This document shows positions 11,301-23,300 of a stretch of 64,000 nucleotides of DNA, one piece after another. Origin of the DNA: Vicugna pacos (lineage: Eukaryota > Chordata > Mammalia > Artiodactyla > Camelidae); the NCBI RefSeq assembly GCF_048564905.1, contig NC_133002.1, forward strand, positions 57,531,183 through 57,595,182. Reading direction: 5' to 3'. How positions within the stretch are numbered: the first letter of the stretch is position 1; each line of letters opens with the position of its first letter. The notes under the pieces are model-generated. The model saw only the letters and a program-made list of their open reading frames with translations, had not been told where the DNA came from and searched no databases. A program made the position numbers and the translations under genes.

Positions 11301-14300
11301 TGTGGTTTCCAGCCTGGGAACCCCCACTTCTGGGTGCCCTCAAAGATGTATTTTTTAAAAAAGGAGCAGAGGGTTCCACAAAGAGTTTCAATGGGTCTAA
11401 AAGCCAAGGAGAAATTTTATGGCAACAGGTTCCGAAAAGGCCTCCCTGCTTCTACACTGGCCTCCACACTGGTGGGACAGTGTCCCTTACCCTTCTGTCT
11501 TCTGTGTTCACTCAGAACCTGGGAAGGTGACTTCTTTGGAACTAAGATCTTTGCAGATGTCGTCAAGTTAAGATGAGGTCATACTGGATTAGGATGGACC
11601 TTAATCCAATGACTGGTGTTCTTATAAAAGGGAACTTGGGGCACACAGACATACAGGGAGAAGGCCACGTGGTGACAGAGGCAGAGACTGGACTGATGCT
11701 GTCACAAGTCAAGGGAACCACCCGAAGTCAGGAAAGAGGACTGGGACAGGGTCTACATTGGAGCCCCAAGAAGGAGCCAACCCTGCCAACAGCTTGATTT
11801 CATTTCTGGCTTCCTGAGCTGTGAGAGCAAGTGAGAGGAGCCCCCAGCATTCTTGAGCCTGAGGGTCCGGAGACAAGCTCTGGCTGGGACCCAGGACTAC
11901 AGAGGGTCCCGCCGTTGGAGGAGTGGGCCACCGGGAACAGCACAATCTGAGCTGGCTTACCTGCTGCCGTCGGAGGGGTGGCCTCTGGTGTCTCCCGTGG
12001 TGACTGGCGCTGTGAACGTGGTGGTAGTGGAGGTGGTGGTCGGCACTGTAGTTGGTGCTTGGCGTATAAACCAGATTACACACTGCTCGGCCTGCTCACC
12101 CGCCCCCAGCCCTGCCCGTGGCTCTGAACCTGGGGGATGGGAGGGAGCATGGGCTGCCCTGGCCTGAGGATTCTGGAGCAGGGCCACGGAAAGGGGCCTA
12201 TAGCCTGGACCTTCACGTTTCCCTGGCCTCTAGGAGCCTCAGAGACTCAGAGGCAGGAGGGGCTGGCACAGGTCCAGGGAGGACACCAGAACCTGGAAGG
12301 TTAGAGGGGCCCAGGGTTGCCCCAGGACACGGGCAGCTGGAGTTCAGCTGAAATTTAGATACTCCAGCTGCTTATGACCAGGCCTCGGCCAATGCCCACC
12401 CCCCATCTTATGCATCCAGCAAGGAGAGGAGCAGAATGGGGGCTTCCCCGGGGGGTAACACACCCAAGATCTGTGACTTCAAAGGTCAAGACAGCCCTGA
12501 ACAAAAGCATAGGGTTCAGGAAGAGCCTTTACTTGGGGCAGGTTATTAGGCTTCTACTATGGGGATGGGTATTTCTCAGGAATATTGTCAGGATTCAAGG
12601 AGACAATGATCGTGCTGTGCTTTGCAAGTATAACGTGCCTCAAGGGCTCCGGGTGTGGTGGGGGCTCTGCTGGCTGTGTGCCCGCCCCCCTTGACACAGG
12701 AGCCCTCTGAGCTGGTGCCACCTGCCCAAGGGTCATTGGAAGCAGAGCCCAACAGATAGACTCATTCACACCAAGGCACTGAGACCCCTGAGCCAACGTG
12801 CCCAGAAGTGTTTGCATTCTAGAAGGACTTCAGAAGAGAACATCCCTAATCCCGTACGTGTAAATGGCTCAGGATGGGATTTCAGCCACCAGGAATGCAG
12901 CCCTTTGACTATGGAGGCCTTTTCAGACCCCAGGAATTAACCACAGCACCCTCGCTGTGCTGGGTCTCTTTCTTTGGGACTGGATATGGAACAGGGGGTG
13001 GGAACAGCAGCTATGAAGTCCCAGCCCCAAACTTCAGAAGGGGCAGGAACCCCTGGGCACCAAAGCTCCCAGGAAAGCATTGGCAGGAACTGGGGTCTCT
13101 GGGTCCATGGAAGAGGGTCCCTTTTGCCCATAGGCTGAAACTGTGACCATCATATTTATCTCCTTGAGCAAGAGACTCAGGCACTGATTGTGCCGAGGGA
13201 AAAATAATGTGCCAAGAAGGGCTTGATCCCATCCCAGAGGAGGCCCTGGGAGCCATGAGAGCATCTAAGGGAAGCCCTGTCCCTCCCCATCCCAAGTGGC
13301 CAGTGGGGGTCCTATGAGACCTCAGGACTCACCCACCCCCTGTGACAGTTCCCTCTGCATGACAGTTAAGTCACCTAAGATGGACCCCAGGGACCAGGAC
13401 AGGGCAGGCCCTGAGAAGACACATCCACACGTACACATATTCTTACCTGGGTCAACGGTCACTTTAACTGGGACGCCCAGGTCAGTTCCAAATCTCTCAA
13501 TCCCACACCAGTAAGTGTCTGCATCGTTCAGCCTGAGCTTCTCCATGGTCACAGTGAACGAGCGATTTTTCTGATTGTCCTTGATGGACACACGGTCCTT
13601 CTTCACCTCCTTCTCTGATCCAGTGGTTTCAACAACGAACTTGCAGCTGCCCCAGTGAGCTCCTCGACACCACCACTTCACATGGGTCTCCCACCCAGGG
13701 CCATATCGACACTGCACAGTCAACGAGCCCTGCTCCAGGCCTCTCACTGCTTTTGGACCCGTGATGGCAGCTGAACCTGGAAAACACAAACCATGCACCT
13801 GTCACCTCCCACCCTGAGGGCAGGGCCACAGCCTCCTGCATTGTGGAGAGTTTCACTAGAACTAAGGGCCTGAGTAAAACTGAAGGAGGGAATATTCCTT
13901 ACACACGAAGACATTTTGTCCTTCAAACTTCCACTGGGTCAAGCCACCAGGAAAATCCTATAAAAGCACAACCACAGATCTCAAGGAAACAAAATGTTGA
14001 CACTGAGCAATAATAGCTTCCTGTAGTTCACCCCTTCTCCCTGTGTATGCCCAGTAAGTCTTTATATTTCAATCAATTTTTGTTTGTTGGTTTTGCGATC
14101 GTCTGTGTTATGCTGGCCTGATGGGGAGGAAAGACCAGAGGACCCATTTCCACGGAAGATGATTTTGTACTGATGACCTCAGAGGTCCAGGTGAAGAGGC
14201 CCCATCACCCAGCTGTTCCTAAGAGAAGCTGTTCCTAATGGTTCTAATTGCTTCTAGTGGTTCTACGATAAACCACCCTGGCAGGAATGCCTCTGAAGTC

Positions 14301-17300
14301 GACCAAAACAGGGATGCCAGTTGGCCCCCCACACTGTGGAATCCACATCACACAGGTCTTGTCGTCTTCCCATCGAATTGCTTTGGTTCCTTTGTCAAAA
14401 AGCAAATCTGTGAGTTATTGATGGATTCCCCATTCCATTCCATTGATCCATTTGTCAGTCCTTATGCCAGTCCATCCTGTCTTGAACACTGTAACTCTGC
14501 AGTAAGGCAGGTATCAGAGTAAAGCAGCATTTTCTTATATGTTCTTCTTCTTTCCTTCACTTCCTCACCCTTGAAAGACTCAGGATACAGAGCGTTGTTT
14601 CTTTACTGTAAGAAAATAACACTCACACAAGATGGAAAATGGCAGCGGTCACTAGGTCTCAGCGTCAGACCCTGGGAAGTAGCGAGGACCACGGCAATCC
14701 AGAGAGCAGATGCCCCGGGCAGAGGCACGGCCCTGTCCCCCTCAGCCCATTGTCCTCATGCAGGAGGCGGGCAACATAATTTTGAATCTTTTCATTTTTC
14801 TGGAGTAGCCCAAAATCTGGGTTTGGGGTTGGAACCACTCGATTTTAAACCATTGGCTTGTTTAGAAGCAGCAGCGATCCAGCCTGTCACAAACTCTGTC
14901 TGCCAGCCGAACCTGCTGTCCGGGCTCAACTCAGACCCATCCTCCTAAGGGAGGTTCTTTCTGTCGTTTCCTTTGTGCGTCTTTATCAGGATTAATAGTA
15001 GAGACCTGCTGCTTTCACACAATTGACCTGGCAGACTTCCATTTTTTGGTGCTCTGAGATCACAACACAAAGAGTGCAAAGGAATTTTTGTTTCTTTAGG
15101 ATCTTAAAAATTTGTCCACAAAACTATCTGGCAAATCTTTATTGGGGCAAATTCTTTGACTACTTAAATTTTTTTTCTCCATGAATATTGACTTATTCAA
15201 GTTTTTTTTTCTCATTCTTTAATAAATTATATTCTTTTGTTTTCTTTTTCCCTCAAAGTTACCTATTTTCTGGAGTATATATTAGCCTAAAATTCTGCAA
15301 TTATAAAGCATCCTCTTACAATTAAACTTTTGATACCTTTTATAATAACAAATTTTGATTACACACGCTGTTTATTTTATTGATTACATGTGCCATAATA
15401 TTCCCTTCCTCACTGATTTTCCCCTTCCTACTTTTTTCCTGTGTTAAACCATTTTGAGATTTAGTTAGTAAATTTTGCTTTTTTTATTTCCTGAATTATT
15501 AATTTCTCACATGTATAATTTCATTTCCTTGAGATTACTGCTTGTTATCTTTTCCTAATTTGCTAAGTCAAAGACTGTGATAATTTTCTTCCTTTCTAAA
15601 ATTAACTGAAGTGCGTATAAGGCTAAGGACTTACTTTTTTGCCCACTTTTGAACTTGAGATATATATATATATATATATATATAATTTCCTATCATAGAT
15701 TTTATCTTTGAAAGTGGTCAGTGGTCTTTAAGATATTCTCAAAGTTGTGCAACCATTAACTCTATCTAATTCCAGAACGTTTTCATCAACTCAGAAAGAA
15801 ACCCTGTACCCATTAGCAGTGATTCCCCACTTCTGTCTTCCCTGAAGCCTTTGGCAACCACTAACATACTTTCTGTCTCTATGGATTTGCCTTTCTGAAC
15901 ATTTCATGTAAATGGAATCAGGCAGTGTACCACCTTTTGTGTCTGGCTTCTTTCACTTAGCATAATGTTTTACAGATTCACCCATGTTATGATGTGTCAG
16001 TGTTTCATTCCTTTTTATGGCTAAATACTATTCCCTACTATGGATATGCCACATTTTGTTTATCCATCCATCAGCTGATGCCATTTGGGTTGTTTCTACT
16101 TTACATACCACTTTGGAACACTGTAAAAGTGGTTTTCTTATAAAACAAATCATACATCTGGAAATTCTACTACTAGGTATTTATCTAAGAGAAATAAAAA
16201 CAAATGTCCACAAAAAAAAAGAATTTTCATAGCAGCTTTATTCGTAATGACCACAAATTAGAAGTAACTCAAATGCCCACCAACAGGAGAATAGATAAAT
16301 GGTGGCATATTCACAGCAATCGCATACTACAAAATAATAAGATACAATGAATTAGTGACATACAAAACGACATGGATGAATCTCAAAAACATGCTGAGTG
16401 AAAGATCAAAATAGAACACCCTTCATGATCCCACTTATGTGAAAGTGCACATCAGGCAAAGTAACCTCTGGTGATAGAAATTACAGAAGTGATTCATGGG
16501 TCAGGGAAAGACTAGAAGGCACTAAGGAACTCTGGGTGATGGAAATGTTCTGTATCTTGATAGGAGTTACAAGTTACACACATCTGTTGAAACTCATAGA
16601 ATTGTACACTTAAAATCTATACATTTTACTATATGTAAATTATACCTTCGTTTAAAAGAGTCTTGTGGGATGCATCTAGAGTTATGCTTAAGGACATTTT
16701 ATGGTATTAAATGCATATGTTAGGAAAAAAAGGGCTTAAATTTAATAAGTTAAACATGTATTTCAAAAGTTAAAAGAACAGAAGGAGAAGTGGGAAGAAA
16801 GAAGAAAGGAGAAGAAAGGAAATAATAAAGTTTTTTAAATTTAATTAACTACTTTATTTGGGTTTATTTATTTAATTAACTACTTTTTTTTTTTTAATGG
16901 AGGTCCTGGGGATTGAACCCAGGACCTCGTGCATGCTAGGCATGTGCTCTACCACTGAGCGATACCCTCCGCCAAAATAATGAGGTTAAAAAAATCAATG
17001 AAGTAGAAAAAAAGATATATATAAGGAAAAATCAACAAAGCCAAAAGTTGGTTAAAAGTAAATAAATAAATAACCCTAGTAAGATGTTCGTGATAGAAAG
17101 AAAGAGAACTAAATGATGAATATCAGGAATGAAAATGGGGACATCACTATGTATCCTGCACACCTTAGATAATAAAAGGATAAGGTAATAATGGGATAGG
17201 ATACTAAAAGGACATCTAAACAAGATTATGCCAATAAATTTGAAATTTTAGGTGGAATAGGTGCTCGGCAAAAATAATACAAAATGCTAAAATAGCACAA

Positions 17301-20300
17301 AAAGAAACAGAAAACATGAATAATCTTACAGCTACTTAAATAAATCAAATCCATTATTAAAAACCTCCACAAAAGAAAACTCCAGACCCATACAGCTTCA
17401 ATGGAGATAGCTAGGAAACACTGAAGGAAGAAATAATGTCTATCCTACACCAAAAAATTCTGGGACAAAGGAAAAGAGGATGCAATCCCAAATGCACTCA
17501 GTGAGATTAGCATAATCTTAATGCCAAAATCTGACAAGGGCAGAGCAAGAAAGAAATATTACAGGCAGATATCACCTATGAACATATAGTGCAAAGTCTG
17601 AAACAAAAAAATCACCCTGCTGAATCCAGAGACATTTAAGAAAGATAATGCATCATCACCAAGTTGGATTTATGCCAAGAATGCAAAATTGTTTGGCTGT
17701 TAGATAATCAACGAGTGCAATGTGCCTCATTAACAGAGTAAAGGAGAAAAATCATATGAGCATCTCAACAGATGCACACAAAAGTACCTGAGAGAATTCA
17801 ACACCTATTCATGGTTTTTCAAAGCTCTTAGCACAATAAGAGTAAGACTTCCTTTATCTTTATCTATTAAAAGCCTCAGCAAATACCACAATTGCAAGAC
17901 ATTGGTGTGCTTTATAATAATGTGTAAATCTGGACATTGATTCTGTATCCACATATCACTGTGTATATGTGATATTTTCTACAATGAAGAAATTTTTAAG
18001 ATAAACCAACAGCCAAATTATTTTTAACAGTGAAATACTATAGACGTTCCAAATGAAATCAAGAACATGATTTCCCTATATGTATATATAATGAGTTCCC
18101 AATATATATAGTAACTTGATGTTGGAAATTCTGGCAATGTAATGAGACATGGAAAAATAGCATATAATTATTGGGGGGAAATAATAACATTTAGAGACAA
18201 ATTTTAAATCTAAGTTTTAAAGTATTTTAATTTATAATGGAATTTAATAGAGTGGCTAAATACCCAATAAATATATTGAAATAAATGGCTTCCCTATAAG
18301 CCAGTAATAAGTAGTTGGAGGGTGAAGTGGAAAAGCGCTCACTTACAATAGTAATAAAGTTACATTAAATACCTAGGCATAATCTTAACAGAAACAATCA
18401 GGGCTTACAGAAAAAAAAATCATACACAAACACAATGAAATTTTCTTGACAGATATAAACTTTTAAATATAAAAGAAGAGCTGTATTATGATCCTGAATA
18501 AAAATGCTATTTATTGTAACGATTTACCTTCTTCCCAAATAAACTTATAAATTTAACTCCAAAATCCCTGGAACATTTTTAGAACATGTACATTTTTTCA
18601 GATAACCTCTATCCATACACATGTGTGTATCTGTATGTGTATTATACATAATAAATATTATATAAAATATATTATACTGGATATTATTTGAATAAATGAA
18701 CAGACAAGAATTTTTAACATCTTAAAGATGAGTAACGAGGAAGGACTTGTCTTCCAGATAGTAAAATGGTACAGCCCATAATAAAGAAACCAGCATGGAA
18801 TTCTAACAAGACTAGATAAACATATCAGTAGAACAGAGTCAATAGTCTAAAAACAAACCTTGTCTATTTAAGAAATTCACAGATACCATAGAAGACTAAA
18901 AAGATAAGCAGGGAAGGGAAAGTTTAGGACATAACCCTATCCTGTCACCTCTCAGTATGCTCCATTTAGGTAAATTCAGAGAGATTAAGGAGGTCAGCAT
19001 AAAACAGCACAGCATTTTTTTAAACTGGAAGAAAGTACAAGAGAATCTTTATACAATTCTGGATGACAGGGAGAACTTTCTAAACTTAAAATTAGTGGAC
19101 TGACTGCATCACACAAGAAAGAGTCAGTGAATTTGACTATATGCAAATGTAGCTCTTGGAAAAACCAATTTTTAAAAAAAGGACTGAGGGGGAGGGTATG
19201 TAGGTCAAGTGGTAGAATGCATGCTTAGCATGCACAAGGTCCTGGGTTTAATCCCCAGTGCCTCCATTAAAAAATTAATAATAAAATATATAAATAAATA
19301 AACCTAACTACCTACTCCCCTGCAAAAAAAAAAATTTTTTTAATTTTAAAAAGGACTGAAAAGGCAAAGAACAGACTGAGAGATATATTTAGAGCACATA
19401 ACACAGAAAAGGCTTAATAGTGTTTCTCTTGATGAAGAGTGTATACAAGAAAAACATTAAGACCCCATTCAGAAAATTGATGAGCAGTAAGAGGAGGCAA
19501 GTCACAAAGAGGAAATTCAGTGGATAATAAAACTCAAATATCTAATTTAAATAATCTAGCAAATAAAAAATGTGGAAGACACGCCATTTTTCAGACATCC
19601 AACCAACCAAGTTTTAATGGCTTACGTTTTGCTGACGTGGACAGGATGGACTGGGCACTCGGAAAAGCTGCTGGAAGAAATATAACTGATTCAACCATAC
19701 AGAAAGCAATAAGGCAGTTGTGGGCATCAAACACAGTCATGCCCTATACTTCTAGGATTTGGTCCTCAGAAAATAACCAGAGATGCTAACAAAAAAGTGT
19801 GCCCAAAGATTTGTTACCAAATAATTTACAATAGCAAAAAGAAAGGAAACAAGGTTAACATCCATCAATTAGGAAAATGATAAAGTATATAATGAAATAT
19901 AATGCACTGATAATTATGCTTAGAAATGTTTTTAATTATGAGGAAAATTCTCGTGTGAAGTGAAAATGAGAGGGTTTTTTTAATGTCATACACAGTAAAA
20001 TCTCAACTAACTTTTAAAATAGGCATAGAAAAAAAAAAGATTAAAAAGAAGTAAACCAAGATGTTAACAACTGGTTGCCTTGGGCATTAAGGCAGATACA
20101 AGGTTCTTTATTTTTACTAACTTCTTCATTTTTTTCCTGTACTTTCCTAAGTGCCAACAATGAGCATTTATTATTTCCAAATCATAGTGGGGAGAAATAA
20201 ATGCCTGGATAGGGCTGTTTAATAGTGTGATAGGCAACCTAAACCTTACATGGCAAAAAAGGAACTTTGCAGATGTAATTAAATTAAGGATCTTGAGATG

Positions 20301-23300
20301 GAGAGATTATCCTGGATTATCTTGGCGGCCCAATATAATCACAAAGGTCCTTAGCAGAAGGAGGCAGGAGGATCAGAGTGAGCAAAAGAGAGGTGACAAT
20401 GGAGCAGAAGCTGGAGTGACGTAGGGCCACACGCCAAGGAAGGCAGGCAGCCTCTGGGAGCTGGAAGAATTGAGGAATCGGATTCTCCCCCCAGAGTCAC
20501 CAGGAGGCATGCTGCCCTGCTGACTCATCTTAGAATTCTGATCATTAGACTGTAACATTATAAATGTGTGTTGTTTTAAGCCACTAAGTTAGTAATTTTT
20601 CCCAGCAACCCTAGGACTCTGATGTAGATAGCCATTGCATCTTTGGTTGCCATGTCTCAACTGAGCATTTAGTATTAGGTCTGCCCCTTTTACTCTCTAT
20701 CCACTCACATCTTCAACCCTTCCATCCAGGTGCCCACTCCCCATGAACAATGGCAGAGTACTGCTGTCAGAACCCTCCCGCACAGGGGCAGCCCAGAGCT
20801 CCAAGAGGCAGCACCCTCATCATGCATGGTTACTCTCAGCCCAGATGATGGGGACTAATCCCTGATCAAGTGGAAGCTGGGCCCCAGTGGGGAGGTGACT
20901 GGCTCACTGTCTAACAGTCAGGACTGGACCCGCCTGGATCTGGATCAGCACACTTGCGATCTTGTCCATCTCTGCCACCACTTATGGTGAGGCTTCAGTT
21001 GGGAAAGGCAGCTAATTTTTCTGTGAAAAACTTATGGTAATTGAAAGTCTCTCTCTTTTCTCACAGAAAATGAATGCTGTAAAGCTCGGTGGGAACTTCC
21101 TGGTTGATTTGTGTGTGTGCGTGTGTGTGTACTTTTAAAACAGTGAACTCTTCAGAAGAGGGAAGCAGTGCTGGTTAAATGTGCTACTTGCAATCAGAAT
21201 TTCCATGGGAGATGCTGGTGACAGGTGGCACAGAAGTTCACATTGGCAACTGGGTTCCTACTAGCACACAGCTGTGTCTGTTCCGCTTCAGAGAAAAATT
21301 CCCACTCTGCCTCGAGATCATTCTTAAACCAAAGCATGCAAGCGCACACACCCGCACTACCCAAAACTGCTCACCGCCAAGTTCCCCTGTTCCCAGGTGT
21401 CGGGGGGGAACAAGCAGTCCTTTAAGTGCATTCCTTGCTTTTCAGTTTGTCTCCTAACTTCTCACCCAGTTTCTACCCCAAAACTCTAGGCTGAGCCACA
21501 CATCTCTCTTCTCCCCTAAGACCTTTTCCCCAAATAGTTAATAGTAGCCTCCCAATCGGCCCCACCAGGCTGTTGCGAAGCGAGGAAGGACATCACAAGG
21601 CCTTTCCGTTCCTTAGCCGTACCAAGGCCAAGCTCATTTCCACCACAGAGCCTTTGCGCTTGCTCTTCCTGTGCCTGAAAAGCTGTCTCTGATCTGAAGT
21701 GCCTGCTCCTTCTTGTCTTCCAGGTCTCAGCTCAGATGGCTCCTCCTCAGGGGGCTCCTTGTAAGCCCACCCTGTGAAAGGCACTCCCACTGGCCCGTGA
21801 GTCTCCCTCACTGTGTCAGGGCGTCTAGCTCAGCTTTGTTCGCAGCACCTATCACTGCTTGGAAGTATCATTTTCTTGTCCATGACTGATGGGATGAATA
21901 ATCAAATTAGACCACATGAAAGAGTCATAGGTCACATCGGGGTGTCTGGGTGCCCTGAATACCCTCTTCTGGAGCCTCAGATCCAAAGGTGACCACAGAA
22001 TGGCAAACGCTACCCAGCAACTTTCCTCAGAACTTGACTGCTCCTGACACTTCTCTCTGTTCCTTGATTACTTCCTTATTGAGATATAATTCATATACCA
22101 TGAAATTCACCCTTTTAAAGTGTAGAGCTCAGTGGTTTTGTAGAACTTTCACAAAACTATGCAAACGTCACCACCAATTCCTGAACAGTTTCATCAGCCC
22201 AGAAAGAAACCCCATACTTATCAGTGGTCCCTCTCCCTTACTCCCTCCCCCAGCCCCTGGCAACATAATAATCTACCTTCTGTCCCTATGAATTTACATA
22301 TTCTAGACATTTCATATGGGTGGAATCATACAATGTATGGCCTTTTGTGTCTGGACTCTTTCACTGAGCTTAATGTTTTCCAGGTTCATCCAGGTTGTAA
22401 CATGTGTTAGTATTTCATTCCTTTTTATGGCTGAATAGTATTCCATGGTCTGGGTATGCCACATGTTACTTATCCATCCATCAACTGATACACATTTAGG
22501 TTGTTTCCACTTTTTGGCTGTTATGAATTATGTTGCCATGAACAGTTGCATACAAGTTTTTCACATGGATAAATGTCTTCAGTTCTCTTGGATATATACC
22601 CAGGAGTGGAACAGCTAGGTCATGTGATAACCACCTGTTTAACATTTTCAAGAATGTCAAATTGTTTTCCAAAGTTGCTGCACCATTTTACATTCCCACG
22701 GGCAATATCCTCTCCAGTTAATGTTAAGACTCTAAATTATTCAGTTCTAAGAAAGCGGAACTAGAAAGATTTGGTCAGGAGGCAATCATATTGTTCCCTC
22801 TCCGTTAGATGCATTCACTCATTCAACTAATACTTACTATTGTCTAATCTACACCTGGTATGGCTGTAGGCACAAAAATCCCAGCCCTCCTGAAATTTAC
22901 ATTCTTTCAAGGCAGGGAAAGGAAGAGGACAAACAATGGAGAAAAACAATGCAGAAGAATTACTATTTTAATTGGAGTCATCAATGAAGGCCTCAGTGAC
23001 AAGGAAAGATGTGAACGATATGAGGACTGGAGGCTGTGGCTATCTGAAGAAGAGCACTATGGGCAGTTTGAACAGCAAGTGCAAAGGCCCTGAGGCAGGA
23101 GTGTGTCTGGCATGATCAAAGAACATTTAAGAGGCCAATGTGGCTGGAGTGAGTTGAGCCACAGGGAGCGGAGTAGGAGATTAGAGAAATGATGTGATGA
23201 GGGTACCCAGATGGTGAGCATCTTGTACCCTCTGTAAGGACTTTGGATTTTCACTCTGAGTAGGCTAGGAGGTCATTGGAGGGTTTTGACTAGAGGAGAG

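Noticed and set aside
19188-19270. tRNA-like head with A and B box motifs
   Set aside because: It belongs to a SINE with poly(A) tail and target-site duplication; it cannot be taken as a working tRNA gene.
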